A stretch of DNA of 64,000 nucleotides from Paulinella micropora (taxonomy: Eukaryota; Cercozoa; Imbricatea; Euglyphida). Each line of letters starts with the position of its first letter. The stretch's first letter is position 1. The notes under the pieces are model-generated. The model was not told the DNA's origin and ran no database searches. It saw only the letters and a program-made list of their open reading frames with translations. Positions 38,933 through 51,136 of the stretch are shown here, in pieces. The position numbers were made by a program, and so were the translations under genes. The stretch is from positions 503,586 to 567,585 of the forward strand of contig BJOX01000342.1 in assembly GCA_009731375.1 (NCBI GenBank). The letters are read 5' to 3'.

Positions 38933-39407
38933 AGAGGAAGAAGAGGAAGAAGAGGAAGAAGAGGAGGAGGAGGAGGAAGAAGAAGAAGAAGAAGAAGAAG
39001 AAGAAGAAGAAGAAGAAGAAGAAGAAGAAGAGGCTCTTTCTTCTTGCTTCTATTTCTTTCTCTAGAGTGATCACTCTAAATTAATTAATAACTCTTCTCT
39101 CCCTTTTTCTCTCTTTTCTTTCAACCTGTGCCTTGAGCTGCAGTCCTGTATCCGCAAAGGAGGTGTCTCTTGTCAGATCTGGAATCTTCGCCACCGTTTG
39201 CAAAATCTTTTCTTCGAGCTCCTCTCGGGTAGAAATGCGTACTGCTTCCGATTCCTTGTCTGTCTCTTCCGTCGATTTATTCTTCTGGCTGGTCGATAGG
39301 AGTCTGCAATGATGTTGAGATGCAAGTGATGGACGAAGAAGAGAGAATGGAGAAGAGAAGGAAAGAACTGTCCGACAGAACCATCTGCACGCTGGTGAGG
39401 GAACCAT
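37749..39407 (-). CDS. Mitochondrial ribosomal protein mL50-like, two exons
   Basis: Exon 1 (39407-39126, 94 codons) starts MVPSPACRWF and gives a Ser/Arg-rich presequence with RLLSTSQ, then STREELEEKILQTVAKIPDL and TSFADTGLQLKAQ. Exon 2 (37967-37749, 72 codons plus stop) continues in phase with VIDACIKSLERDVPSIALGK, INSVDELIAWFWRDM and LDLPENVLLDD. The splice ends are CAG/GT and CAG. The order, the VPS-L...V-D-L-WF core, the LPENV word and the total of 166 aa match mL50, a large-subunit mitoribosome protein with an ACP-like fold. An acyl carrier protein is less likely because no DSL phosphopantetheine site is present. Confidence 0.68.
37981..39060. repeat. Intronic (TAG)n and (GAA/GGA)n purine tract, about 1.1 kb
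   Basis: (TAG)n at 37986-38045 is followed by almost unbroken purine DNA to 38475 and again from 38577 to 39032, with one unique break. It lies inside the intron of the mL50-like gene, so the transcript carries a long polypyrimidine (CTT/CCT) tract running to the 3' splice site. Poly-Arg/Glu/Lys/Phe frames are artefacts. Confidence 0.92.
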
Positions 39408-39675
39408 CCCCTTTTTCCTTGGTCGATATGCAGGAAAGAGTCACTAAAAGGGGCGCAAGTGGAATCCGTCGGAAATACCGCAATTTGCGTCAGTTTTCAG
39501 TTTTGGTTGTTTTGCAAGGTTGTATGTGTCTTCGTCTTGACATACAGGAGCAATATATTTATGTTGCACGTATGTATATTATCCGAATACGTACCTGTGT
39601 GCATGCTGTTTCAGTACTTGTTTCCATGCATTCTTGCTTGCATGCATGTTAAAAAGCATGCATATCTTGCATGCA

Positions 39676-40014
39676 TGTACATACATACATACATACATAC
39701 ATACATACATACATACATACATACATACATACATACATACATACATACATACATACATACATACATACATACATACATACATACATACATACATACAGAC
39801 ATACATACACACATACATACATACATACATACATATGTACATACATACATACATACATACATACATACATACATACATACATACATACCATACATACATA
39901 CATATGTACATACATACATGCATACATACATACATACATACATACATATGTACATACATGCATACATATGTACATACACACATACATACATGCATGCATA
40001 CATACATACATACA

Positions 40015-40045
<31 letters not shown>

Positions 40046-40114
40046 GTACATACATATGTACATACATACATACATGCATACATACATACATACATACATA
40101 CATACATACATACA

Positions 40115-40148
<34 letters not shown>

Positions 40149-41934
40149 CATACACATACATACATACATACATACATACATACATACATACATACATGCA
40201 TACATACATACATATGCACATACATACATACATACATACATACATACATACATACAAACATGCATCCATGCATGCATGCATGCATGCATGCAATGCAATG
40301 CAATGCAATGCAATGCAATGCAATGCATGCATGCGTGCATGCATGGCATGCATTCATGCATGCATGAATGCATGCCATGCATGCATGCCATGCACATGCA
40401 TGCATGCATGCATACATACACATACATACATACATACATACATACACACACACATACATACATACATACATACATACATACATACATACGTACATACATA
40501 CATACGTACGTACGTACTACGTACGTACGTACCTACGTACCTACGTACGTACGGTACGTACGTCCGGTACATACGTGCATACATACATACATACATACAT
40601 ACATACATGCATACACATACATATACACATACATACATACATACATACATACATACATACATACATACGTACGTACGTACGTACGTACGTACGTACATAC
40701 ATACATACATACATACATACATACATACATACATGCATACATATACATATATACGTACATGCATACACGCATACGTACATACATACATACATACATACAT
40801 AAATACATCATACATACATGCATACATACATACATACATATATACATACATACATACATACATACATACATACATACATACATACATACATACGTACGTA
40901 CGTACATACATACATACGTACATACATACATACATACATACATACATACATGCATGCATACATGCATACATACATACATACACATACATACATACATAGA
41001 TACATAGATACATACATGCATACATACATACATACATACATACATACATACATACATACATCCATACATACATACGTACGTACGTACGTACGTACGTACG
41101 TACGTACGTACGTACGTACGTACGTACGTACGTACGTAACGTTCGTACGTACGTACGTAACGTACGTACGTTACGTACGTACGTACGTAACGTACGTACG
41201 TACGTACGTAACGTTCGTACGTACGTACGTAACGTACGTACGTCACGTACGTACATACGTACGTACGTACTACAGAAGTAAATACAGAAGTACGTAGCGT
41301 ACGTCACGTACGTACATACTTTACGTACATACTTTACGTACATACGTACGTAGTACGTACGTACCGAAGTACGTACGTACCGAAGTACGTAGCGCATGCA
41401 TACATACATACATGCATACATACATACATACACACATACATACATACATACATACATACATACATACATACATACATACATACATACATGGATGTATGCA
41501 TGCATACATACATACATACATACATACATACATACATACATACATACATACATACACACGCACACACACACACACACTCACTCATACATACATACATACA
41601 TACATACATACATACATACATACATACATACATACATACATACATGCATGCATGCATGCATAAACACATTCATACATACATACATACATGCATACATACA
41701 TACATACACACATACACACACACCCATATATGCATACATGCATACATACATGACGCACATACATACATACATATATACATACATACATACATACATACAT
41801 ACATGCATACATGCATACATATGCATACATACATACATACATACATACATACATGCATACATACATGCATACATACATGCATGCATACATGCCATCATAC
41901 GTACGTACATACACACATACATACATACATACAG
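39676..41934. repeat. Giant (ACAT)n array with (ACGT)n and (TGCA)n variants
   Basis: About 2.26 kb of CATA repeats, nearly continuous. It switches to CATG/ATGCA units at 40258-40410, to ACGT units at 40495-40560, 40668-40695 and 41071-41400, and back. It ends in ATACATACAG at 41934, which is a usable 3' splice site for the exon that follows. All long His/Thr/Tyr and Met/Cys/Val frames over it are non-coding. Confidence 0.95.
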
Positions 41935-44900
41935 TCTGCGGGTGTGGCTCGCCTGCGGGGGCTGTGGTTCAGCTTGGTGCCATGGGCGACCTCTTTGGTA
42001 TGCTGCCGCGCCATGCAGCCCGCGTGCGCATGCAGCTGCGACTGAGCACCATGCGCACTGCACTGCCCTGTCTCAATACTGCTTGCAGGGGCAGAATCCG
42101 GTCCTGGGCGCGCTGACGAGAACGACCAAAACGACGGTCTATACTTCTGCGCGCTTGACTCTTCCCCCGACTTTTTGCCCCTAGACAACACCAGCTTGCG
42201 CTCGGGCCCTGCGTACTTACCCACGCCTCCCTCGCTTTCCACCTATGGCGCCGTGGAGCCTGATGCACCGTCTGCGCCGCTGCTCACCGCTGCCCAAGGC
42301 AGGGAGCTGGCACCGTTCGCCGCGTTGGAGCAGACCCTGCCCTCCCACACCTTTGGCCCTGTGGGGTTGCACATTGCTGACCAGTCGGCCACGACTTGCA
42401 CGCCTGCGCCCGCTGTGTGCAGCTCGCATGGCATGGAGCCGCCTGCTGCCCCGCCGGAGAGCTGGGGACACGAGGCCAAGACCACTCGCGCCGTCCCCAA
42501 CGACTACTACAACAAGAAACAAGGCCCCGTACGGCGAAAACCCCCCAAAAAACTGCTTGATTTTTGCGCTCAAGGCATGGCACTCAGCAGAGGCAGTGAA
42601 GAGACTGAGCGCGTGGCACGAAATATCATGCAGTACTACTCAGATCATGGATGCCAAAGTGACGGCCCCAAGGGTGCAAAAGCGAGAGCCTATGAGGCCA
42701 GGTGCCCCAAGTACAATCAGGGCTGCCACAAACGCCTCAGGTCACCCGCACTCAAGCCACCGCAGTTTCAACCAGGCTCATGAATATATGAAGCTGACTA
42801 ATTGCTTGCTAGGTTCACAATCAACGAGCAGAAGCAGCCATTTTGTTTTGTCACGGCTGAGCACGACCCGACGGCACATCGCGAGGAGAAACAGCCTCAC
42901 ACGTTTTCATCTACACCCACTGCAGATGACAGCGCGCACTCCAACAGGCTACATATCCCTGAGTCGCGCAGGCCAATGCCAAAACATGAGCCCCCTCGCA
43001 AGAAACAAGCAGTCGGCTCAAACGCTTCACCTGTCAGCTGTTTCACGGAGAGTCATGTTGCCCCTGCCGCTTCTTCCAAGATGAACGTGCGAGTGGAAGT
43101 CGTGTTTCCCGCGGAGCGACGAAGCGAGATCATGGATCTGATCCATGAACATGCAAACGACCTCAAGAAGAGCAACATGCGCGTGGTACTACTTCCCGGA
43201 GAGGACATTTGCTTGCTAAGCGTGAGTGGACGTGAAGTGCCGTGCGGGGATCAAGCCGAGTTGCGAGTGCAAATTTTTCTTGGAGAAGTTTCTTGGTGTC
43301 TGGATGATGACAAAGAGCGTCAGAAGTGGGACAAAGAGTTTGCGGGGTTCGGCTATCAAGTGTTGAACATGAAGCCTGCGCATTCCTGGTTCCTGTTCCT
43401 GGCGCTGCCTGCGCCTGCTGTGCAGATCCTGCGCGCAGCCTGGCCCCGCATGCTGGCCAAGAGCCCTCCGCCCGCTGACCTGCCCCTCAAAACAGATAGG
43501 ATGCAGCCGCGCTTCTGTGAGGAAGAGGGTCTGTTAGCGCAGCAGTGGCTGTTCGCTGATGTGCCGGCTCCGTGGCTGCCTGGCCAGTCAAAGCTCTACC
43601 GGGCCTGCCAAGTAGCCCAAAGACTCTTCCCCTGGGCTGGTCTGGCGGCACAGGCGGGCTGTGTGCTGCGCGTGGCAGTCGGTCCACTGCAACTGCCAGG
43701 CTACGTCTTCCAGCACTTCCTGCAGCAGCCCGACTACGTCTTCCAGCAGGAGATGGGGCCGGTGGTGCAGGTTGAGCACGGTGGTCGTGTGTGCATCTGG
43801 CAGCAGGCACCGCTCCAGGCTTGTTCACTGCGGGATCAAATACGTGCCGAGTTCGGTCTTCCGCAGAATAACACCCTACGCCTGGTGAGGAGCACAGATG
43901 GCCAGGCTGTGTCCCTGGAGTCTCTACTCTCGGGGACTTACAAGCTGACTGTGGAGCCGCTCCTAGCCAACCAACAGACAAGAAAAGCACCCTTTTTTTC
44001 AGTGGCGAATCTCTTCGACACAATCAAGTCGTCCATGGGTGGAATGGATGTGAACTTATTCTGGCTGCTCGCGTGTTTCATGCTTTTCCTGGCGTGGGCG
44101 ATGCGCACCGTGAGCGTTGTCGAGGCGCTGGAGTCCCTTACTCTCCCTCTACAGTTGATCATAGCATTCTATATTGAACGGCGTTGCTGGCAAATCCTAC
44201 CAGCTGGAGTCCTGCGGAGCAGGAAGTGGTTTTCTCTGTCGCGCTACTTGCTGTGTCTGCTGCTGGTCTGTGTCGGCATCATTTCGCCCGCCTTGTTTAT
44301 GACGTATGACTCCCTGCCGCGCGACTTGGTCGCACGCCAGGACGGGCACGTATTGTGGGACGCCGGGGCGGGTCTTGGGGCCTTTTGCCCGAAAGGCCGC
44401 ATTTTTCTTTGCCTTGCAGTTCTGGGGGTGGCGCGGCTCGGGCCCGTGCTGGCCGTCGCCCCGCTGCTGTTGTGGCTGGAGCTGTGGCGGCTGGGTCGGG
44501 CGTGGGGTGCGCGCTGGCAGCCGCGGCTGGTGCCGGCCCTGTGCCTGGCCAGCCGCGCCTCCCTCTTGACGCACCTGCTCTGGACCGGCGCCAGCCACCT
44601 TCCCTACCCTTTCAGCCAACTCTGGTCTGTATGTATGTATGCATGTATGTATGTATGTATTTATGTATGTATGTAAGTAAGTAAGTAAGACAACTCTTAT
44701 GTATGTATGTATGTATTTATGTATGTATGTATGTATATATGCATGTATGTATGTATGTATGAATGTATGAATGTATGCACGTATGCATGTAGCATGTATA
44801 TATCCTGTCCTCGTCGCAGCCTGCACTGGCTCCCTGGCAGTTGCTCCTTATGCAGATCTGCCAAAGACACTTCTCCGGTTCTGCCATATATTGTCTGTAC

Positions 44901-45661
44901 ATGTGGTGGCAGGTTTATGTATGTGATGGCGATGCTTTGCTTTTGGTTGTTGGCGGCCTTCTTCATGAGCCACGCACCCAGCAAGACCTCCTTCTTGGGG
45001 TCCGCCAGCATAACACACATGCATGCACAGACCTCTGTTTCCTCTACATTATCATGCAGTTTTTTTCATGGCATGCGTTTGGACAAGCACATAAGGGCTC
45101 TGTGCGGAGGACCATTGGTTGGCGATCCATTACAAAATGGAGAGAGCACTGAAAAGCAACCATGATTTCGTGATATGCTTCGCCTAAGTTGAGCTTGTGG
45201 TGGCGTGCTCGCGCCGGCGTGTGTGCACGTGTATTTTACGCTCGATATGTATGCATTGTGTGTGTGCACAGCTACGTCTACTTGGTTTGGCTGGTGACGT
45301 ACTGCGGGTTGTGCCTATCTGGGTTGCCTCTGCTTGCTGCCTCGCTGCACTTGTCCCGCGAACGGGCCGCCGCCACTTTCCGTCTGACTGGTCCAACACC
45401 CAACAACTATACTCTTGCCCTCAGGTGGCAGAGGACGTTGACTCATCTGTGTGACGTGGACCTGGTGTTTGAGGAGTGGTGCTGCTCTGGTAGGCTGGTG
45501 CATCCCGCTCCTGTGCGCTGGCCTGTGGTTGCTGGATCAGGCGCTGTGGCACTGCGGCGCGCCCCCACTCCTCTTTGCAGGCAACCACCTGCATACACTG
45601 CACCATTGGCATCTGCCTCTGGGTTTGCGACCGTTCACCATGCGATCCTCTTGTTGAAATG
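41935..45661 (+). CDS. Unrecognised multi-exon membrane protein gene
   Basis: Probable exons: 41935-41997, 42089-about 42136, 42185-about 42750, 42813-44626, 44820-44911 and 45276-45480 onward. The large exon encodes a soluble part (MNVRVEVVFPAERRSEIMDL; SLRDQIRAEFGLPQNNTLRL, followed by YKLTVEPLL, ubiquitin-like in feel). Several membrane segments follow (NLFWLLACFMLFLAWAM, LPLQLIIAFYI, LCLLLVCVGIISPALF, FLCLAVLGVARLGPVLAVAP). Later exons add more hydrophobic helices (YLVWLVTYCGLCLSGLPLLA). The last part appears in two frames near 45480, so a short intron or an indel lies there. I cannot assign a family. It is probably an integral membrane protein of the ER or another organelle. Confidence 0.5.
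44630..44800. repeat. (TATG)n in the following intron
   Basis: GTCTGTATGTATGTATG begins right at the end of the large exon and continues, with (GTAA)4 and other variants, to about 44800. It is the reverse complement type of the (ACAT)n array on the other side of the gene. Confidence 0.9.
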
Positions 45662-46327
45662 CGTTGCCCTCTCTGCGTTTGCCGCTCTATTCTGTGAAGA
45701 ACACAGCCGGCAGCAATACTGCTGTATCATCAGTAATCGAGTCGATATGGTGAACACGTGCGTGCTTGCGATAGGGGACACACCAGAGCAAACTGATCCA
45801 AAAGAAACAAGTGAATTGTTTGAGAAGAGGTCGTTGCTCGCAATTAAAAAAAAAAAAATATTTTTATTTTTTTAAATTTTTTTATTATTATTTGTTTATT
45901 TATTTATTTATTTTTATTTATTTATTTATTTATTTATTTTTTATTATTTATTTTTGGCCTCTTTTTCTACTCTATACCTCCGGGCCGTGTCATGTTTGCG
46001 TGTGTGGAGCTGTGTAAAGCTGCTGGTGCATGTCGCAGTGCAAGGTGCAACGCTGCCGACGAGCTGCTCACCGGTCAGCCGCGGCCATGCAGCAGCCAGT
46101 CAGTAAACAAGCGATCACCTAGCCTGCCAATCCAACTCAATAACCCAAGGCAGCAATACATTCTCTGCATTGAACATTTTAGCAAACGAATCAACTGATC
46201 GATTGAACTTGAATCAGCCAGTCAATTAGCGAGTCTATTTGTTCCTTATCATCCAAATAGTTCTTGTTTCGAGCCAAAATAAGACATGTTTCACACACAA
46301 ACTATCAATCCAAGTAAGTGATGACTC

Positions 46328-46420
<93 letters not shown>

Positions 46421-46473
46421 CAAAAAAAAAAAAAACAAAAAAAAANNNNNNNNNNCCCCTCAAAAAAACAAAG
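45662..46473. other. Intergenic or intronic, with (TTTA)n and poly-C
   Basis: (ATTT)n at 45885-45950, unique AT-rich DNA, then a C run of about 89 bases at 46330-46418 followed by A-runs and the 10-N gap at 46446. No gene is supported. Confidence 0.6.
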
Positions 46474-46827
46474 CAGAAGCTGTGATGAAGGCGCTCAAGT
46501 CTGCAGTGAAGGGGCAGAGCTGGCCTGAGCCCGTGCAAAACGAGCTGGGCGCCGACCGCAACACCCCAACAGGTGCCACGCCGCCGCCCCGATCTGTATG
46601 CTTGCGTGTATGTCAGTGAGTCAAAGCTTTTGTTAACTACGTGGTACGTTGTTGCTGCAGGCGAGCTGTCGAGCGCGTCTGCAGCTGCAGGCTTGAGAAG
46701 GCGGGAGCGCGCGGAGCTGGAAGAGACGCGCGTAGAAGACCAAATGCAGCGCACGCAGTTCAAAGCTAAACAAAAGGAGACGATGGTGGGATATCAAGAG
46801 AGGAAGCACGCAAAGGCCAGACGATGA
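46474..46827 (+). CDS. Last two exons of an unrecognised basic protein
   Basis: Exon 46474-46572 reads AEAVMKALKSAVKGQSWPEP and VQNELGADRNTPT. After an intron with TTGCTGCAG, exon 46661-46827 continues in phase with GELSSASAAAGLRRRERAEL, EETRVEDQMQRTQFKAKQKE and ends KHAKARR with TGA. The tail is a charged helix, as in many nucleolar or ribosome-assembly proteins, but no family is named. The upstream part is lost in the poly-C/gap region. Confidence 0.5.
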
Positions 46828-46914
46828 TGCAGCCGATTGTCAGAGCTAAAATTTGTTTTTGCAGCAAGACAACAAGAATTAAAATGTTATACTTATGAGA
46901 AAGTGAAGAAAAAT

Positions 46915-46955
46915 TGAAGAGAGAGAGAGAGGGAGAGAGAGATAGACAGAGAGAC

Positions 46956-47000
<45 letters not shown>

Positions 47001-47101
47001 AGAAGAAGAAGAAGAAGAAGAAGAAGAAGAAGAAGAAGGAGGAGGAGGAGGAGAAGGAGAAGGAGGAGGAGGAGGAGGAAGAAAAGGAGGAGAGAAAGGA
47101 G

Positions 47102-47138
<37 letters not shown>

Positions 47139-48525
47139 NNNNNNNNNNNNNNNNNNNNNNNNNNNNNNNNNNNNNNNNNNNNNNNNNNNNNNNNNNNNNN
47201 NNNNNNNNNNNNNNNNNNNNNNNNNNNNNNNNNNNNNNNNNNNNNNNNNNNNNNNNNNNNNNNNNNNNNNNNNNNNNNNNNNNNNNNNNNNNNNNNNNNN
47301 NNNNNNNNNNNNNNNNNNNNNNNNNNNNNNNNNNNNNNNNNNNNNNNNNNNNNNNNNNNNNNNNNNNNNNNNNNNCAAGACGAAGAACAAGACGAAGAAC
47401 AAGAAGAAGAACAAGAAGAAGAACAAGAAGAAGAACAAGAAGAAGAACAAGAAGAAGAACAAGAAGAAGAACAAGAAGAAGAACAAGAAGAAGAACAAGA
47501 AGAAGAACAAGAAGAAGAAGAAGAAGAAGAAGAGGAAAAAGAAGAGGAAAAAGAAGAAGAACAAGAAGAAGAACAAGAAGAAGAACAAGAAGAAGAACAA
47601 GAAGAAGAACAAGAAGAAGAACAAGAAGAAGAACAAGAAGAAGAACAAGAAGAAGAACAAGAAGAAGAAAAAGGAGAAGAAGAAGGAGAAGAAAAAGGAG
47701 AAGAAAAAGGAGAAGAAAAAGGAGAAGAAAAAGGAGAAGAAAAAGGAGAAGAAGCAAAAGAAGAAGAAGCAAAAGAAGAAGAAGCAAAAGAAGAAGAAGC
47801 AAAATAAGAAGAAGCAGAAGAAAAAGGAGAAGAAAAAGAAGAAGAGGAAGAAGAAAAAGAAGAAGAAAAGAAGAAGAAAACGAAGAAAAAGAAGAAAGAA
47901 GAAGAAGAAGAAGAAGAAAGAGAAGAAGAAAAAGAAGAAGAAAAAGAAAAAGAAGAAGAAAAAGAAGAAGAAGAAAGAAGAAAGAAGAAGAAAAAGAAGA
48001 AGAAAGAGAAGAAGAAAGAGAAGAAGAAAGAGAAGAAGAAAGAGAAGAAGAAAGAGAAGAAGAAAGAGAAGAAGAAAGAGAAGAAGAAAGAGAAGAAGAA
48101 AGAGAAGAAGAAAGAGCAGAAGAAAGAGCAGAAGAAAGAGCAGAAGAAAGAGCAGAAGAAAGAGCAGAAGAAAGAGAAGAAGAAAGAGAAGAAGAAAGAG
48201 AAGAAGAAAGAGAAGAAGAAAGAGAAGAAGAAAGAGAAGAAGAAAGAGAAGAAGAAAGAGAAGAAGAAAGAGAAGAAGAAAGAGAAGAGGAAAGAGAAGA
48301 GAAGAAGAAAGAGAAGAAGAAAGAGAAGAAGAAAGAGAAGAAGAAAGAGAAGAAGAAAGAGAAGAAAGAGAAGAAGAAAGAGGAGAAGAAAGAGGAGAAG
48401 AAAGAGAAAGAAGAAGAGAAAGAAGAAGAGAAAGAAGAGAAAGAAGAAGAGAAAGAAGAAGAGAAAGAAGAAGAGAAGAAGAAGAAGAGAAGAAGAAGAA
48501 GAAGAAGAAGAAGAAAAGAGAAAGT
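46915..48525. repeat. (GA)n/(GAA)n purine tract with 237-N gap
   Basis: Purine-only DNA on the plus strand: (GA)n, (GAA)n, A-run, the gap 47139-47375, then GAACAAGAA, GAAAAAGGA and AAAGAGAAG higher-order units. It is repeat DNA. The very long Phe/Leu/Ser and Glu/Lys frames over it are not genes. Confidence 0.92.
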
Positions 48526-48755
48526 GGATGAAGTTTGATATAGTTATGGAAAACAAAAGGAGGCGGTGGTGGGAAATCAATAAGAAAAGAAAAGGCAATG
48601 GTACTAGAGAACTTAGAGAGGCAAAAAAACCAGCTAAGTAATGATTGGTCAGAAATGAAAAGAAGCCTATAAGGAAACCAAGAAATGAAAACAAAGTCAT
48701 GATAGAACAAAAAGGCGAAGGAATTATTGATAGAACAAGCCTCTTCCCGTCAATT

Positions 48756-49190
48756 TTAAGGAGGGCTGCCGCACTTGCTGCTTCGTAGCCTTGCTAATCT
48801 TGTCTCTCCTCTCTTGGCTGCCCCCGCCTGTCCCGGCGCCCGCACGCCTGCTTCACCGCTCTGCCCCTTGCCACCCTGCTGCTTGCAGGCTGCCGGCGGC
48901 TTGGGCGCGGACGTCCCGGCAGGTGCATCGTTGGACAAGCCCTTGGAGCGGAAGGACTTTCTGGCAGGTGCGCCTTGGCAAAGCGCTAGCGCGGGCAGCG
49001 GCTGGCAGCAGCTGGGCGTGTGTATGCGGCTGGCGGTGTGCAGGCGTGATGCTGGACGAGCGGCTGGAGCGTTTCCCCTGCCTGGACCCGCGCTCGGTGC
49101 AGCTGCTGCGAAAGCGCGGGCTGGACCGGGCGGGCCAGCTGGTGGCGCCCTGGGTCCAGACCCGGCCCCCCACACATGCCCTGTAGCCAA
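48756..49190 (+). CDS. GC-rich host exons, product unknown
   Basis: Short in-frame pieces bounded by CTTGCAG and GTGC sites. The clearest is 49044-49141 after GTGTGCAG, encoding MLDERLERFPCLDPRSVQLL and RKRGLDRAGQL. An upstream piece near 48920-48966 reads LDKPLERKDFLA. The L-x-x-F-P ... G-x-x-R-A-G-Q-L pattern recurs at 50914-51136, so both may belong to one gene with repeated helical units. Confidence 0.4.
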
Positions 49191-50060
49191 TACACAGCCG
49201 CCACAAACGCAGCCTTGGGAACAGAGTGAGCAAAGCGCCAGTCAGTCGACAACAAAACTAACAAGAAGGGTGGGCAAGCACGGATCCAACACCGCTCTGC
49301 CCCCCCCCCCTTCCTCACATTAACATATCTTGCTATGACTCAGTTGTTGGTCTGCTCTGTGCTTGCAAGTTTGGAGACTGTGGGTTCGACCCGCAGCGCT
49401 ACCTTAACTGGTATTTTTTTGCATTCTTATGCTATTTAATCAATAATATAATCAAGTTACCGTTTATGTATGTATGTATATGTATTCAAAACACATACTT
49501 GCATGTTACATACTCGCCTGCATGCATGGATGGATACGCCCATGGGGTTACATGTGTGGACAAAGAACGGTGGTTGGGAGGGGCAGGCGAGCTGCGAGTT
49601 GCAGAGGGCGCAAAGCACAGCGGCACGGCCCGGGTCTAGCACAGCGTGGGGCAGGCACAGAGCGTGCACGCATTTTTTCTCATTTTTCGCTTCTCATATG
49701 ACAGGCAATATAACGTGTTTTCATATTAATGTAACGTGTACATGTAATACATATATGCTCTTACATTCATACACATATATTTAATTTATACATGTGTATA
49801 ATAAATACGTATATACCATTGAATAGTTGTATATCATATGAATATCTATCATGTTTTTGTGTGTGCGTATACGTGCATGTGTCTTGGGGGCTTGAGGATG
49901 TGAGCTTGTAAGTGTAAGTGTCCGCGCACATGCATGGTAGTATGTCTATTGCTCCCCTGCACTTGAGGCCGGGGGTGCCGTCGCGCTGCTGTCGTGGCCG
50001 TTCGCGCCATGGCCTGCGCGCGGCTGAGGTGGAGGCTGAATGGGCATGCTGGGCGGCGGG
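49191..50060. other. No gene supported; probable intron
   Basis: A C9 run at 49302, a short hairpin CTGTGGGTTCGACCCGCAG near 49376 and AT-rich DNA with TATG-type words at 49465-49500 and 49790-49870. Confidence 0.45.
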
Positions 50061-50069
50061 TGCAGGCTG

Positions 50070-50163
50070 GAGGAGGTCGGGGTAAACAAGTCGGCGGCGG
50101 CGCAGATCGCACAGCTCGTGGGCGCCAAGTACCCACGCGCCCATGGCCCTGCCGTGATCAAAG
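50070..50163 (+). CDS. Possible single host exon
   Basis: After GGGTGCAG the frame LEEVGVNKSAAAQIAQLVGA then KYPRAHGPAVIK is open and has the same GC-rich style as neighbouring exons. It may belong with the 49.0- and 50.9-kb exons. Confidence 0.35.
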
Positions 50164-50506
50164 GCCACACACAGCATACTGCATACATACTTGTATATAC
50201 AACTTTTAATACGCATGTATATATATACAAATATATTTATACATGTACACTCATTTATATGTCTTACATAATTGATATATTCATATACAAACATACATAT
50301 ATACATGCAGACAAACGCGTATTCGCACATACATTCATGTATATACAAGTACACATATTCCTAAATATACATAGATAGGATACATGCATACAAACGCCTA
50401 TTCGTACATACATACATGTATATGCATATACACATATTCCTAAATATACATAGGTAGGTAGGTCGATAGGTGGACAGATAGGTAGAAAGGTAGGTAGGTA
50501 GGTAGG

Positions 50507-50559
<53 letters not shown>

Positions 50560-50913
50560 GGATGGATGGATGGATGGATGGATCCATGAATAGATGGATG
50601 GATGGATGGATGGATAGATGGATGGATGGATGGATGGATGGATGGATAAACGGATAGGTGGGTAGGTAGGTAGTAGTAGATGGATAGAGAAAGATTCTCT
50701 AATCGAAACAGATGGAGGAATCCCATCTCTGCTTATCCAATACATGGTTTTGTTGTGCATATTTAGCAAGAAACAAGACATCAATCTCCGACTGGGTGCA
50801 AAGTGATGGTCAGCCTTCCTAACCTTTCCCGTGGTTCTTGGTGGTCTTTGGTGGCGTGCGCTGTGGCTCCATAAGACCTGCAGCTGTCAGTGAAATGCTG
50901 GGCCGGTCTGCAG
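50164..50913. repeat. (TAGG)n, (GATA)n and (GGAT)n microsatellites
   Basis: CATA/TATA-rich DNA to 50450, then TAGGTAGG, GATAGATA at 50505-50560 and GGATGGAT at 50560-50650. No gene is seen. Ser/Ile/Tyr/Leu frames on minus are artefacts. Confidence 0.85.
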
Positions 50914-51136
50914 CGTGGGTGTATGCGGGCTAGGTTTGCTTGAGGAGCTGAGCCAGTTCCCCACCGTGGGCGAGGTCACGCAGAGTGCGCTGGCCAAGCA
51001 GGGTATCACCCGCGCCGGCCAGGTCCAAGCGCAAGGTGCACCTCGCTGCTTGCATATGACATGTGTTGCGCCGCAGCTCGTGGAGCAGTGGTTCGGCAAC
51101 TGCCAAATGGATGAGCGTCTCTTCGCTGCGTGGTAG
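50914..51136 (+). CDS. Two terminal host exons with a RAGQLV motif
   Basis: Exon 50914-51022 reads GLLEELSQFPTVGEVTQSAL and AKQGITRAGQ. A GTCCAA donor and CGCCGCAG acceptor join it in phase to 51077-51136, LVEQWFGNCQMDERLFAAW and TAG. This restores the RAGQLV word also found at 49.13 kb. It is probably the C-terminus of an unrecognised helical-repeat protein. Confidence 0.45.

Noticed and set aside
39579-42184. Many 100-450 aa frames of His/Thr/Tyr/Ile and Met/Cys/Val/Tyr
   Set aside because: They read the ACAT/ACGT array in all frames; a tetranucleotide without stops is open by chance.
46766-48710. Frames of 300-640 aa rich in Phe/Leu/Ser or Glu/Lys
   Set aside because: They lie on a purine tract and an N gap; composition is purely that of the repeat.
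49340-49405. tRNA-like hairpin with GGGTTCGACCC
   Set aside because: The stem/loop sizes do not fit a T arm (no proper 5-bp stem with 7-nt loop), and no acceptor or anticodon arm can be drawn.
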